Shown here: piece by piece, positions 1 to 8,475 of the stretch
Layout: every line of letters begins with the position of its first letter
How positions within the stretch are numbered: the stretch's first letter is position 1
Assembly: GCA_964522015.1 (NCBI GenBank)
Contig: CAZFST010000007.1
Coordinates: 75,410-139,409 of the forward strand
DNA length: 64,000 nucleotides
Direction of reading: 5' to 3'
DNA from: QQWI01 sp964522015
GTDB taxonomy: Bacteria > Bacillota > Clostridia > Peptostreptococcales > Acidaminobacteraceae
The notes under the pieces: generated by a model
The model's input: only the letters and a program-made list of their open reading frames with translations
What the model was told of the DNA's origin: nothing
Databases searched by the model: none
Made by a program: the position numbers and the translations under genes

Positions 1-386
1 CCATGGTCTAATTGGTAAGGAATCTGCATTTCCTCAGCAAATGATTCATCTATTTTAGCCAAAACAATATTACTTTTGTCGGCTTGCATCACTAAATTAT
101 CGATAAATCCCATATCATTTTTAAAACTCAAGGCTATTTCAGGAAATCCAAAACCCTGAAAGTCTCCTTGAAGTGTAGGGGTGTATAAAACGCCCATGCC
201 ATCAGAAAAAACAGTGCCGTGGGGTGAAATAATCACGACCCGCTTTGGCCCCAGTTGGCAGACATCCTTTGCCATGGTCACTAATGCTTGATGTGTCTTT
301 TCGCATCGTGCCAGTGATCCCTGACCGATTTCTGGAATGACAATCGGTGGGTGTGGAACACAATAGGTTTTTAACAGTTTCCCCAT
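1..386 (-). CDS. LigB/MEMO-like protein (class III extradiol dioxygenase fold), 5' part only
   Basis: The reading frame opens at ATG 386 after GGAGGTG and runs off the left edge, giving 128 complete residues. VPHPP (His12), SPHG (His56) and LDHG (His128) match the conserved histidines of the LigB/MEMO family that cluster in one pocket. In many Clostridia this domain is the N-terminal half of AmmeMemoRadiSam system proteins, with an AMMECR1 domain behind it; that half would lie outside the window. The substrate is unknown. A TATAAT-like -10 lies at 416-421 but I see no good -35. The gene follows the rpsI terminator, so it is probably transcribed separately from the ribosomal genes. Confidence 0.8.
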   Translation of the reverse strand, partial: MGKLLKTYCVPHPPIVIPEIGQGSLARCEKTHQALVTMAKDVCQLGPKRVVIISPHGTVFSDGMGVLYTPTLQGDFQGFGFPEIALSFKNDMGFIDNLVMQADKSNIVLAKIDESFAEEMQIPYQLDH

Positions 387-483
387 GCTTCACCTCCAAA
401 ATTTTGCTTAAATTTATTATAACATAGGTCTTGACATACCACCACATGGATGTAAAACCCATTGTTCATAGTGAAGCACTCCA

Positions 484-520
484 AAAATTAAAAGAAGCAC
501 TACGCTGGGCGTAGTGCTTC
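484..520 (-). terminator. Intrinsic terminator after rpsI
   Basis: A perfect 12-bp inverted repeat (494-505 with 509-520) with a 3-nt loop is followed on the minus strand by TTTTAATTTTT. It lies 7 bp beyond the rpsI stop and closes the rplM-rpsI unit. Confidence 0.9.
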
Positions 521-526
521 CAAATA

Positions 527-916
527 TTATCTCTTTGAGAACTGTGGTGATCTTCTTGCAGCTTTAAGACCGTATTTCTTTCTTTCCTTCATACGTGGGT
601 CACGTGTGAGGAAACCTTCAGCTTTAAGTGCTGGTCTGAAAGTCGCTTCAACTTTAAGAAGGGCTCTTGAAATACCGTGACGAATTGCGCCAGCTTGGCC
701 AGTGAAACCACCACCATTTGCTGTAACAATAACATCATATTTGCCTTCAACGCCAACAAGCACTAAAGGTCTTCTAACTTCTCTAATCAACAATTCGTAA
801 CCAAAGTACTCTTCCAATGGTCTTTTGTTGATAGTAATAACACCTGTACCTGGTACAAGACGAACGCGGGCGATCGATTTTTTTCTTCTACCTGTTCCTT
901 GATATTGAACTGCCAT
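527..916 (-). CDS. rpsI: 30S ribosomal protein S9
   Basis: The 129-residue product has the S9 signature GGGFTGQAGAIRHGISRAL in its middle and the basic C-terminal tail ending SPQFSKR, which reaches into the decoding centre and contacts P-site tRNA. The length is normal. It lies 11 bp after rplM, is cotranscribed with it, and is the last gene before a strong terminator. Confidence 0.97.
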   Translation of the reverse strand: MAVQYQGTGRRKKSIARVRLVPGTGVITINKRPLEEYFGYELLIREVRRPLVLVGVEGKYDVIVTANGGGFTGQAGAIRHGISRALLKVEATFRPALKAEGFLTRDPRMKERKKYGLKAARRSPQFSKR

Positions 917-927
917 GGAATAGCCTC

Positions 928-1362
928 CTATTTATTGAATTTTAAAACTTCTGGTTGCTGAGCAGCATTTTGATGCTCAGGGCCTGCATAGATTTTCAAT
1001 TTAGTAATCATTTGACGACCCAATGAGTTCTTAGGAAGCATGCCTTTAACAGCCAATCTAACCACTTCAGTTGGTTTTGTTTGGATCATTTGTCTTGCAG
1101 TTCTTTCACGCATATGACCAACGTAACCAGTGTGCCATCTGTATTTCTTCTGATCAAGCTTTTTGCCAGTCAATGCAATTTTTTCAGCATTGATGATGAC
1201 AATAAAGTCGCCACAGTCTACATTTGGTGTGTAAGTTGGTTTATGCTTGCCTCTTAGTATTGTCGCAACTTGAGTAGCCAAACGACCTAGTGTTTGACCA
1301 TCAGCGTCAACGACAAACCATTTTCTTTCCACTTCAAGTGGTTTTTGAATGAACGATTTCAT
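928..1362 (-). CDS. rplM: 50S ribosomal protein L13
   Basis: The 144-residue protein begins MKSFIQKPLEVERKW and contains KHKPTYTPNVDCGDFI and the VKGMLPKN segment typical of L13, an early-assembling 50S protein. The ATG follows an AGGAGGAAA site. A sigma-A promoter and a structured leader precede it, so rplM-rpsI can be expressed independently of truA and the ECF genes upstream. Confidence 0.97.
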   Translation of the reverse strand: MKSFIQKPLEVERKWFVVDADGQTLGRLATQVATILRGKHKPTYTPNVDCGDFIVIINAEKIALTGKKLDQKKYRWHTGYVGHMRERTARQMIQTKPTEVVRLAVKGMLPKNSLGRQMITKLKIYAGPEHQNAAQQPEVLKFNK

Positions 1363-1466
1363 CGTGTTTCCTCCTAAAAATTTTACTTTTCACCGTTTCT
1401 ATTATCAACCCGGGGCGAGGGTTACAATAAGCTGTACTAAAGTGCATTTCAATGCACACAGAACAC
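1363..1466 (-). promoter_or_regulatory. Structured 5' leader of rplM (probable L13 leader)
   Basis: Between the predicted start site and rplM lie about 100 nt with two short hairpins, GTGCA-ttgaaa-TGCAC and AACCC-N7-GGGTT. L13 leaders upstream of rplM-rpsI are known in Firmicutes and thought to mediate autoregulation. I assign this by position and hairpins only; a covariance-model search was not possible. Confidence 0.5.
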
Positions 1467-1471
1467 TATAT

Positions 1472-1500
1472 ATTATAATATGTTCTTCTTTATAAGTCAA
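1472..1500 (-). promoter_or_regulatory. Sigma-A promoter of rplM-rpsI
   Basis: On the minus strand TTGACT (1495-1500) and TATAAT (1472-1477) are separated by 17 bp. A partly similar GTTGACATATAA lies about 30 bp upstream, and an 8-bp inverted repeat (1499-1506 with 1532-1539) overlaps the -35 region. Confidence 0.8.
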
Positions 1501-1549
1501 CCTGTTTTATGGTTCCATTAAATTATATGTCAACAGGTTTTTATTGGGT

Positions 1550-2290
1550 TTAAACATACCTTGTTTCCACCAAATATAAACCACAGGCAGGGGCAGTTCT
1601 TTTAAAGACTTGCCGATTACCAGAGGTTAAGCCTCTTTCTACATCGGCTATTGAGAGTTTTCCCTCTGAAACATTAATCAGAGTTCCAATGATAATACGA
1701 ACCATATTGTACAAAAAACCACTGCCTGAAATTCGCATCTCAACACAAGAACCGCTGATTGAAAAATCAATGCTGTAGATGGTTCTAATGGTATTCTCTT
1801 TATCGCTTCCTGAGGCCATAAACCCCTTAAAATCATGAGTTCCAATAAAACACTGGGCTGTTGTTCTTACAAGCTCTAAATCAATCTGATTGCCATATAA
1901 ATAAACGTAAGACGCATTAAAAACACTTTTAGTATTCAGTGTATCTAATTTGTAAATATACGTTTTGCCAATACAGGAAAATCGACTATGGAACTCTTCT
2001 GTTACAGACTCCACAGCACTGATTGCAATATCGGCGGGTAATTGTCTATTTAGGACACCCTTCAATTTATCAAAAGGGATTAGAATATCTGTATCATAGT
2101 GGAATACTTGCTCAGTGGCATGGACCCCTTTATCTGTCCTAGAAGCCCCATGTATGGAAATTTGAACGCCATAGACACCCTGAAGTACTTTCTCTATCTC
2201 CAATTGAACTGTCCGTACTCTAGGCTGACGTTGCCACCCAAAGAATTCACGGCCATCATACTGACAAACACATTTATAGCGCATAGCCAT
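1550..2290 (-). CDS. truA: tRNA pseudouridine(38-40) synthase TruA
   Basis: The 246-residue enzyme isomerises uridines 38-40 in the anticodon stem-loop of many tRNAs. The catalytic motif GASRTDKGVHA contains the nucleophile Asp53, and GSGFLYNMVRI lies near residue 190. The length is usual. Its 5' end overlaps the ecfT stop by 17 bp, indicating translational coupling; no strong Shine-Dalgarno sequence is visible. ATG at 2284 (third codon) is an alternative start. Confidence 0.96.
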   Translation of the reverse strand: MAMRYKCVCQYDGREFFGWQRQPRVRTVQLEIEKVLQGVYGVQISIHGASRTDKGVHATEQVFHYDTDILIPFDKLKGVLNRQLPADIAISAVESVTEEFHSRFSCIGKTYIYKLDTLNTKSVFNASYVYLYGNQIDLELVRTTAQCFIGTHDFKGFMASGSDKENTIRTIYSIDFSISGSCVEMRISGSGFLYNMVRIIIGTLINVSEGKLSIADVERGLTSGNRQVFKRTAPACGLYLVETRYV

Positions 2291-3095
2291 TGACCAGTGC
2301 TATATAGTTTGCACAAACAATCACGAAAGCCAGTAAAACCATGGACATTGCACCATATAAATCGTACCGCGAGTATTTCAAAGTCTTCATACGGGTGCGA
2401 TTCTCACCACCCCGATAGCACCTAGACTCCATAGCCATGGCTAGTTCGTCAGCACGCCTAAAAGCACTAATAAAAAGGGGCACTAAAATCGGCACCAAAC
2501 TCTTGGCCCGTCGTATCAAGGACCCGGTCTCAAAATCAGCACCTCTGGCCATCTGCGCCTTCATAATCTTATCGGTTTCCTCCAAAAGAGTTGGAATAAA
2601 CCTTAAGGCAATGGACATCATCATGGCAATTTCGTGGGCTGGAAGACCAATCCGTTTAAAGGGATTCAGTAAATACTCAATACCATCTGTCAGTTCTATG
2701 GGAGAAGTTGTGAATGTCATCATGGAACTGCCCATAATCAAAAGCATCAATCTAAGTGCCATAAAAACCGCCTGTTTCAAACCTTCAAAGGTAATTACAA
2801 GTGGTCCCAGTGCAATTAGGGCCACCCCTTTTGTCATAAACAAATTTAAACTCACCGTAAAGATAATAATCAGCAAAATTGGTTTTAAACCGCGAATCAC
2901 AAATGCCACCGGGACTCTCGTTACTCGAATCACCAATGCAAGAAACAAAATAAATGGGATATAAGCAATTAAAGTTTTTACATAAAATAGCAACACCAAA
3001 AAAACAAAGGTCGCTAAAATCTTAAACCGGGGGTCCATATGGTGTACCACACTATCCGAAGGATAATACTGTCCAATAGTAATGTCTCTTAACAC
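2274..3095 (-). CDS. ecfT: Energy-coupling factor transporter transmembrane protein EcfT
   Basis: This 273-residue membrane protein is the scaffold of ECF vitamin transporters, linking the two ATPases to exchangeable substrate-binding S components. Several hydrophobic helices occupy residues 30-130 and 240-270, and the cytoplasmic coupling motifs AxARG-like AQMARGA and AMESRCYRG are present. Two GTG codons occur in tandem; I chose the second (3095) because it lies 5 nt after AAGGAGG-TAGTG and gives the usual MLRDITIGQYYP start. It is cotranscribed with ecfA1-ecfA2; no S component is encoded here. Confidence 0.94.
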   Translation of the reverse strand: MLRDITIGQYYPSDSVVHHMDPRFKILATFVFLVLLFYVKTLIAYIPFILFLALVIRVTRVPVAFVIRGLKPILLIIIFTVSLNLFMTKGVALIALGPLVITFEGLKQAVFMALRLMLLIMGSSMMTFTTSPIELTDGIEYLLNPFKRIGLPAHEIAMMMSIALRFIPTLLEETDKIMKAQMARGADFETGSLIRRAKSLVPILVPLFISAFRRADELAMAMESRCYRGGENRTRMKTLKYSRYDLYGAMSMVLLAFVIVCANYIALVNGYAL

Positions 3096-3097
3096 CA

Positions 3098-3949
3098 CTA
3101 CCTCCTTAGTTGTCGAGCAATTACCTCGGCAAGTTCCGCAGACCGGTAAATCGTCTCCTCAATATTAAAACCCTGCTCGTTCAATAGCCTAATGATCTTT
3201 GTGATTTCAGGAATATCCAAACCAATCGTCTGTAATTCCTTTTCATTTTTAAAAACCTGAGCCGGCGTATCAAAAAAACGAACACAACCCTCATCCATCA
3301 CTAAAATACGATCAACATATTTAGCCACATCTTCCATGGCATGACTGACCAGTATGGTGGTTCTTTTATGACTGTGGTGCTCTTTATGAATTAATTCTAA
3401 TATATCATGTCGGGCTTGGGGATCAAGTCCAGCCGTAGGTTCGTCTAGTATCAGTACCTCAGGGGCCATTGCCAAGATACCAGCAATGGCAGCACGTCTT
3501 TTTTGACCCCCTGAAAGTTCAAAGGGAGAGGCTTTTCTGGTGACATCCTTATCCAGTCCCACCGCTTTTAGAGCTTGATCCACCCGGGCCTTAACGACTT
3601 CTTTTGAAAGGCCTAAATTCTGCGGCCCATAAGCCACATCTTTTTCTACGGTTTCTTCGAACAATTGGTATTCCGGGTATTGAAACACAATACCCACCCG
3701 TTTACGAATTTCAGACATTTTTATCCCTTTAGCGGTGATATCGTAGCCATTGACAACAATCTGCCCGCTTTGTGGTTTTAATAATCCATTTAGCTGCTGG
3801 ATCAATGTACTCTTTCCAGAACCCGTATGGCCAATAAGACCTATAAATTCACCCCGTTGAATATCGATATTGATATCAATCAAGGCCTTTGTTTCGTATG
3901 GCGTGCCTTGATCATATACATGATTTAAATGTCGGATGCGTATTGACAT
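3098..3949 (-). CDS. ecfA2: Energy-coupling factor transporter ATPase EcfA2
   Basis: This 283-residue ABC ATPase powers ECF-type vitamin import. It shows Walker A GHTGSGKST (about residues 40-48), Q-loop FQYPEYQLFE, signature LSGGQKRR, Walker B VLILDEPTAGLD and the H-loop VSHAMED. It is the second ATPase of the canonical rplQ-ecfA1-ecfA2-ecfT-truA order in Firmicutes. Its start overlaps the ecfA1 end by 25 bp and its stop is 2 bp from the ecfT start, so all three are probably translated together. Confidence 0.95.
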   Translation of the reverse strand: MSIRIRHLNHVYDQGTPYETKALIDINIDIQRGEFIGLIGHTGSGKSTLIQQLNGLLKPQSGQIVVNGYDITAKGIKMSEIRKRVGIVFQYPEYQLFEETVEKDVAYGPQNLGLSKEVVKARVDQALKAVGLDKDVTRKASPFELSGGQKRRAAIAGILAMAPEVLILDEPTAGLDPQARHDILELIHKEHHSHKRTTILVSHAMEDVAKYVDRILVMDEGCVRFFDTPAQVFKNEKELQTIGLDIPEITKIIRLLNEQGFNIEETIYRSAELAEVIARQLRR

Positions 3950-4764
3950 AGTGCCTTCACCAAGTGTTCTTTGTCTAGGAGATCTTTTGCCAAGTTGATG
4001 CCATATGTTCTTAAGTCATATGCAATTTGAATGGACTCCGGTACATCAAGTGCGTATTTTCGTAGTTGTTCCACTTCTTGAAATATCAGATTCGGGGGTC
4101 CGTCCATCACCATTTCACCTTCATGCATCACTAAAATGCGATCCGCTAAAGCAGCTTCTTCCATAAAATGAGTGATCAGAATCAAGGTGATTCCTTCAGA
4201 TTTTAAAGAAAGTAAGGTTTCTATGACTTCCTTACGCCCCGATGGATCAAGCATAGCCGTGGGCTCATCAAAAACGATACAAGAGGGCTTCATGGCTAAA
4301 ACACCTGCAATTGAAATTCTTTGCTTCTGTCCACCACTTAAGAGATGGGGTGACTTCCGTCTAAGAGCTTCCATATCCACCCGTTTAAGAGCCCCATTGA
4401 CCCGCTGAATAATCTCAGGTTGTGGTACACCAAGGTTTTCAGGACCAAAGGCTACATCTTCTTCAACAATGGTCGCTATGATCTGATTATCTGGATTTTG
4501 AAAAACCATCCCTGCGGTTCTTCTAATCTCCCACAACTGCGTCCCATCGTTTGTAGACATTTGATCGACCCAAACGGTTCCTGATGTTGGCAGTAATAAG
4601 GCATTGATCAACTTAGCCATGGTGCTTTTACCAGAGCCGTTATGTCCAAGTACGGCTAAGAACTCTCCAGTGCCCACCTTTAACGATAATGAACTGAGTG
4701 CATTGGTGGCTTCGTCACTATACGTAAATGAAACATCTTCAAATCTAATTTTTGATGTCATCAT
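3925..4764 (-). CDS. ecfA1: Energy-coupling factor transporter ATPase EcfA1
   Basis: This 279-residue ABC ATPase is the partner of EcfA2. Walker A is GHNGSGKST, the Q-loop FQNPDNQIIA, the signature LSGGQKQRI, Walker B IVFDEPTAMLD and the switch ITHFMEEA. It opens the ECF cassette about 120 bp after rplQ, beyond a large hairpin that may terminate or attenuate transcription from the alpha operon. No separate promoter is obvious, so expression may depend on readthrough. Confidence 0.95.
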   Translation of the reverse strand: MMTSKIRFEDVSFTYSDEATNALSSLSLKVGTGEFLAVLGHNGSGKSTMAKLINALLLPTSGTVWVDQMSTNDGTQLWEIRRTAGMVFQNPDNQIIATIVEEDVAFGPENLGVPQPEIIQRVNGALKRVDMEALRRKSPHLLSGGQKQRISIAGVLAMKPSCIVFDEPTAMLDPSGRKEVIETLLSLKSEGITLILITHFMEEAALADRILVMHEGEMVMDGPPNLIFQEVEQLRKYALDVPESIQIAYDLRTYGINLAKDLLDKEHLVKALCQYASDI

Positions 4765-4797
4765 ACACTCCTAAAAGAATGCTCATTGAATTTAGCC

Positions 4798-4886
4798 AAA
4801 AAAAGTGTTTAATCCCTTTTTACCTAGGTCGACTTTTGTCGACCTAGGTAAAAAGGGACTAAGCTAACTTAATCCCTAAAAACACT
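4798..4886 (-). terminator. Large hairpin terminator after rplQ
   Basis: A 21-bp perfect inverted repeat (813-833 with 838-858 of the 4 kb block, i.e. 4813-4833/4838-4858) with a 4-nt loop is nested inside an outer 7-bp stem AGTGTTT/AAACACT (4880-4886 with 4804-4810) that overlaps the rplQ stop codon. The outer stem is followed directly by a run of seven T on the minus strand. It should end most alpha-operon transcripts before the ECF genes. Confidence 0.8.
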
Positions 4887-5226
4887 ATACTAGTTCAATG
4901 ATAACCATTGGCGCAGCGTCGCCACGTCTAGGACCAGTTTTTAAAATTCTTGTGTAACCGCCATTTCGCTCAGCATACTTAGGTGCGATTTCCTCGAAGA
5001 GTCTTTTCGCAACATCCTTATCGCCGATGAAGCTAACAACTTGTCTTCTTGCGTGAACATCACCGCGCTTAGCGAGTGTGATCATGCTGTCAGCAAATTT
5101 GCGGGCTTCTTTAGCTCTTGTTTCAGTCGTTTGGATACGTCCGTTAGCCAAAAGACTTAAAACCAAGTTTCTAAGCATGAGGTTTCTATGAGCAGAAGGA
5201 CGACCTAACTTACGGTACTTCGCCAT
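4885..5226 (-). CDS. rplQ: 50S ribosomal protein L17
   Basis: The 113-residue protein begins MAKYRKLGRPSAHR and ends ILKTGPRRGDAAPMVIIELV, both diagnostic of L17, which binds near the polypeptide exit tunnel. It is the last gene of the alpha operon, 17 bp after rpoA, and its stop codon is embedded in the terminator stem. Confidence 0.97.
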   Translation of the reverse strand: MAKYRKLGRPSAHRNLMLRNLVLSLLANGRIQTTETRAKEARKFADSMITLAKRGDVHARRQVVSFIGDKDVAKRLFEEIAPKYAERNGGYTRILKTGPRRGDAAPMVIIELV

Positions 5227-5243
5227 TCTATTCCTCCTTATTC

Positions 5244-6194
5244 TTACTCTTCAGTAGGCTTAAGACCAAGTTCCAGTTCTGCGAGCTTGTGCTTAACCTC
5301 TTCAAGAGATTTCTTACCAAGGTTTCTCACCTTCATCATGTCATCTTCAGTTTTCAAAGTCAGTTCTTCTACTGTATTAATACCAGCACGTTTGAGGCAG
5401 TTGTATGAACGAACCGACAAGTCAAGTTCTTCGATAGTCATCTCTAGAACTTTTTCTTTCTTGTCTTCTTCTTTCTCAACCATGATTTCAACGTTTGACA
5501 TGGACTCTGTCATATTAATGAACAAGTTTAAATGTTCACTCATAATTTTAGCGCCCAGTGAAGTGGCTTCATCTGGCTTAATAGTGCCATCAGTCCACAC
5601 TTCGAGGATGAGTTTATCATAGTTAGCTACTAAACCGACACGCGTGTTTTCAACTGTGAAATTGACTTTTTTTACTGGTGTGTAGATAGAATCAACTGGT
5701 ATGATACCAATTGGCAAGCCTTGTTCCTTATTTGCTTCAGCGGGTACATAGCCTCTACCTTTTGACAAGGCAATTTCCATGCTTAAAGTTGAGTTATCTT
5801 CGAGTGTACAAATATACATATCTTCGTCGAGTATCTCAACATCCGCATCGGCAATGATATCACCAGCTGTCACGGCGCCTGGTTCGTTTGCTTCAATGCG
5901 TAGGATTTTTGTTTCGTCATCAGAGTGGATTTTAGCAGCCAATCCTTTCAGATTGAGCAAAATCTCTATGACATCTTCTTTAATACCATCAATTGTTGAG
6001 AACTCATGTAAAACACCGTCAATCTTGACCCATTTTACAGCTGTTCCTGGCAAAGACGATAATAAGATACGACGTAGGCTATTGCCTAGTGTCGTGCCAT
6101 AGCCTCTTTCGAGTGGCTCTAGGACAAATTTACCATAAGCATTGTCTTCACTCATTTCCAAACATTCTATGGTTGGCTTTTCAATTTCAATCAT
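5244..6194 (-). CDS. rpoA: DNA-directed RNA polymerase subunit alpha
   Basis: The 316-residue subunit nucleates RNA polymerase assembly and contacts UP elements and activators. The N-terminal dimerisation domain (1-230) contains RGYGTTLGNSLRRILLSSLPG; an acidic/basic linker around 232-247 leads to the alpha-CTD with LDLSVRSYNCLKRAGI and VRNLGKKSLEE, which include the DNA-contacting helices. The length is normal and the neighbours rpsD and rplQ are canonical. Confidence 0.98.
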   Translation of the reverse strand: MIEIEKPTIECLEMSEDNAYGKFVLEPLERGYGTTLGNSLRRILLSSLPGTAVKWVKIDGVLHEFSTIDGIKEDVIEILLNLKGLAAKIHSDDETKILRIEANEPGAVTAGDIIADADVEILDEDMYICTLEDNSTLSMEIALSKGRGYVPAEANKEQGLPIGIIPVDSIYTPVKKVNFTVENTRVGLVANYDKLILEVWTDGTIKPDEATSLGAKIMSEHLNLFINMTESMSNVEIMVEKEEDKKEKVLEMTIEELDLSVRSYNCLKRAGINTVEELTLKTEDDMMKVRNLGKKSLEEVKHKLAELELGLKPTEE

Positions 6195-6249
6195 TCAACT
6201 GACCCTCCTTACATCTTATATTTCAACGAGGGTAAAATTATCAAACCTA

Positions 6250-6870
6250 TTATCTCGAGTAGAGCTCGATGATTAAATGCTCTTCGATCGGTAGGTCGAT
6301 GTCTTCTCTATCAGGAAGCGCAATAACTTTACCAGCTAGCTTTTCAATATCAGCTTGAATCCACTTAGGCGCTGTTGTCGTTTTTTCTTGCAAGCTTTTG
6401 AACTTTTCAGAAGAAAGGCTGCCTTCTTTAACTGCAACAATGTCTCCAACATTTAAAGTCATTGATGGGATATCTGCTTTTTTGCCATTCAGGGTAAAGT
6501 GACCATGCGTGACCAATTGTCTAGCTTCTTTTCTTGAGTTAGCGAAGCCCATTCTGAAAACAACATTATCAAAACGGAGTTCAAGAAGTCTCAATAAGTT
6601 ATCACCAGTGATACCCGCTTGCTTGTTAGCACGCTCGTAAGTCAATTTGAATTGACCTTCGATAACGCCATAAGCTCTCTTAACCATTTGCTTTTCTCTT
6701 AATTGCAAACCGTAGTTTGACATTTTTCCTCTTCTTGCGCCGTGCTGACCTGGAGCAGTTGCTCTTTTAGTCAAAGCACATTTGTCTGTGTAACAGCGAT
6801 CGCCCTTAAGGAATAATTTCTTTCCTTCTCTTCTACACAGTCGGCATGAAGGTCCTGTATATCTAGCCAT
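6250..6870 (-). CDS. rpsD: 30S ribosomal protein S4 (zinc-binding form)
   Basis: The 206-residue primary 16S-binding protein carries a Cys4 zinc motif at the N terminus (C9, C12, C26, C31: CRLCRR...CYTDKC) and the S4 RNA-binding domain around residues 95-155 (LRFDNVVFRMGFANSRKEARQ). In Gram-positive bacteria S4 can autoregulate. Here it sits inside the alpha operon between rpsK and rpoA, as in Clostridia, rather than as a monocistronic gene as in Bacillus. Confidence 0.97.
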   Translation of the reverse strand: MARYTGPSCRLCRREGKKLFLKGDRCYTDKCALTKRATAPGQHGARRGKMSNYGLQLREKQMVKRAYGVIEGQFKLTYERANKQAGITGDNLLRLLELRFDNVVFRMGFANSRKEARQLVTHGHFTLNGKKADIPSMTLNVGDIVAVKEGSLSSEKFKSLQEKTTTAPKWIQADIEKLAGKVIALPDREDIDLPIEEHLIIELYSR

Positions 6871-6890
6871 TATTCATGCACCTCCCAGTA

Positions 6891-7286
6891 CTATACTCTA
6901 CGTCTCTTTGGCGGTCTGCAACCGTTATGTGGAATTGGTGTAACATCTTGAATCGATTGGATTTCAAGACCAGCAGCTTGAAGCGCACGAATGGCAGCTT
7001 CTCTACCTGAACCAGGTCCCTTAACAAAAACTTTTACAGATTTAAGACCGTGTTCCATAGCCGCTTTAGCAGCACCCTCGGCAGCCATTTGAGCAGCAAA
7101 AGGAGTTGATTTTCTTGAACCTTTGAAGCCAAGGCTACCAGCAGATGACCAAGAAAGCGCGTTGCCTTTTTCATCTGTCAATGTGACCAACGTGTTGTTA
7201 AAAGAAGCTTGAATGTGTGCTTGTCCGCGTTCTACATTTTTCTTTTCTCGCTTTTTTCTTTTAACTTTTACTTTTTTAGCAACCAT
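6891..7286 (-). CDS. rpsK: 30S ribosomal protein S11
   Basis: The 131-residue platform protein has a very basic N terminus and ends with PIPHNGCRPPKRRRV, the S11 C-terminal signature that helps bind 16S rRNA helix 23 near the E/P sites. It lies between rpsM and rpsD with short gaps and good ribosome binding sites. Confidence 0.97.
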   Translation of the reverse strand: MVAKKVKVKRKKREKKNVERGQAHIQASFNNTLVTLTDEKGNALSWSSAGSLGFKGSRKSTPFAAQMAAEGAAKAAMEHGLKSVKVFVKGPGSGREAAIRALQAAGLEIQSIQDVTPIPHNGCRPPKRRRV

Positions 7287-7301
7287 TACTAACCTCCTCT
7301 A

Positions 7302-7676
7302 CTATCTAGCGCCCTTTTTCTTAGCCACTGTTCGTCTTGGGCCTTTGACGGTACGAGCGTTAGTCTTAGTTCTTTGACCTCTTACTGGCAATCTTCTTCT
7401 ATGACGGATACCGCGTTGGCAGCCGATGTCTTGAAGACGCTTAATATTCATGGAGATCTCGCGACGGAGGTCACCTTCTACAGTATGATCTTCTTCAATG
7501 ATTGATCTGAGCTTTGCGACTTCTTCTTCAGTCAAATCCTTGATTCTTGTATTTTCATCAATACTAGCTTTTGCGAGTATGTCGCTTGATGTTTGTTTGC
7601 CAATACCGAAGACGTAAGTGAGTCCGATGATGACACGCTTATCTCTTGGTAAGTCAACACCTGCAATCCTTGCCAT
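7302..7676 (-). CDS. rpsM: 30S ribosomal protein S13
   Basis: The 124-residue head protein contacts P-site tRNA and L5. The ATG at 7676 (MARIAGVDLPRDKR) follows GGGAGGTGCA; a longer frame upstream is not used. It contains IKRLQDIGCQRGIRHRR and the basic C-terminal tail TNARTVKGPRRT. A 131-bp gap separates it from rpmJ. Confidence 0.97.
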   Translation of the reverse strand: MARIAGVDLPRDKRVIIGLTYVFGIGKQTSSDILAKASIDENTRIKDLTEEEVAKLRSIIEEDHTVEGDLRREISMNIKRLQDIGCQRGIRHRRRLPVRGQRTKTNARTVKGPRRTVAKKKGAR

Positions 7677-7807
7677 TAATTGCACCTCCCGATGACTTTC
7701 AAACACATTCAGTGTTGCGTTTGTCTTGATGATTCATTGACTATATTATCTGATAGACATGTTCTCCTCTAGGGAGCAGCCGCACGCGCCTATCTTACTA
7801 CCAAATA
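7677..7807 (-). other. Intercistronic spacer rpmJ-rpsM
   Basis: This is the largest gap inside the spc/alpha block. The minus-strand RNA can form a short CTCC-N5-GGAG hairpin near 7765-7780. I see no convincing promoter or terminator. Confidence 0.4.
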
Positions 7808-7921
7808 TTAACCTTGCTTTTGCTTGTGCTTAGGATTTTCGCAAATTACCATAACGCGGCCTTTGCGCTTGATGATCTTACACTTTTCGCAAATTGGCTT
7901 AACAGATGTTCTGACCTTCAT
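7808..7921 (-). CDS. rpmJ: 50S ribosomal protein L36 (zinc-binding form)
   Basis: This 37-residue gene reads MKVRTSVKPICEKCK and continues to ICENPKHKQKQG. The C-x2-C...C...H zinc ribbon is intact, so it is the C+ form. It binds 23S rRNA near the GTPase-associated region. It follows infA by 17 bp, the standard infA-rpmJ-rpsM order. Confidence 0.96.
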   Translation of the reverse strand: MKVRTSVKPICEKCKIIKRKGRVMVICENPKHKQKQG

Positions 7922-7938
7922 TGCTATACCTCCTTACA

Positions 7939-8157
7939 TCACTTGCCACGCCAGATGATACGGCCTTTTGTCAAATCATATGGCGAAAGCTCCAATGTTA
8001 CTTTGTCTCCTGGCAAAATACGAATGAAGTTCATTCGTAGCTTCCCGGATATATGTGCGAGAACAACATGGTCATTCTCAAGTTTTACTTGAAATGTTGC
8101 ATTCGGTAACGATTCAAGAACCGTTCCTTTAACTTCTATCGTGTCTTTTTTTGACAT
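7939..8157 (-). CDS. infA: Translation initiation factor IF-1
   Basis: The 72-residue OB-fold protein occupies the 30S A site during initiation. Recognisable motifs are VLESLPNATFQVKLEN, ISGKLRMNFIRILPGD and the C-terminal LTKGRIIWR. Its length is exactly that expected. It lies between the KOW-domain gene and rpmJ. Confidence 0.97.
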   Translation of the reverse strand: MSKKDTIEVKGTVLESLPNATFQVKLENDHVVLAHISGKLRMNFIRILPGDKVTLELSPYDLTKGRIIWRGK

Positions 8158-8180
8158 GTATTAATCCCTCCAATATTACA

Positions 8181-8465
8181 CTATTCAGCCTTGAAAGTAA
8201 AGTCATTCAGCGCTTTTCGTAAATCTGCATTCAATGGTATCTTTTGCTCAGTTAAGAGTAACGCGATCTCATCTATAACAGTATGCGTTCGCTTAATGTG
8301 TTTTACCTTTTTCAACTTTGGTTGTTCCATTCTGCGTAAATCGCCATCCGCTACCAAAACATACTGAGTATCCACGATTTTGACAACTACAAGCGCACGG
8401 CCTTTATCTCGACCAGCACAGGCAATGACGACTTGCCCTAGTTTTACTTCGCAAGTATCAATCAC
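8181..8465 (-). CDS. KOW-domain RNA-binding protein (L14e-like)
   Basis: The 94-residue protein opens with LGQVVIACAGRDKGRALVVV, a KOW motif as in ribosomal L14e/L6e/L24-type proteins, followed by a basic KLKKVKHIKRTH stretch. Clostridia commonly carry this gene between map and infA. A role in ribosome assembly or RNA binding is inferred from fold and position; the exact function is not established. Confidence 0.85.
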   Translation of the reverse strand: MIDTCEVKLGQVVIACAGRDKGRALVVVKIVDTQYVLVADGDLRRMEQPKLKKVKHIKRTHTVIDEIALLLTEQKIPLNADLRKALNDFTFKAE

Positions 8466-8475
8466 AAGCCACCTC

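Noticed and set aside
202..462. 86-codon minus-strand frame near the left edge
   Set aside because: It overlaps the LigB/MEMO-like gene in another frame, has no family resemblance and lacks a suitable ribosome site.
1499..1540. Hairpin with T run on the plus strand between rplM and truA
   Set aside because: No plus-strand gene ends there; on the minus strand no T run follows. It overlaps the rplM promoter instead.
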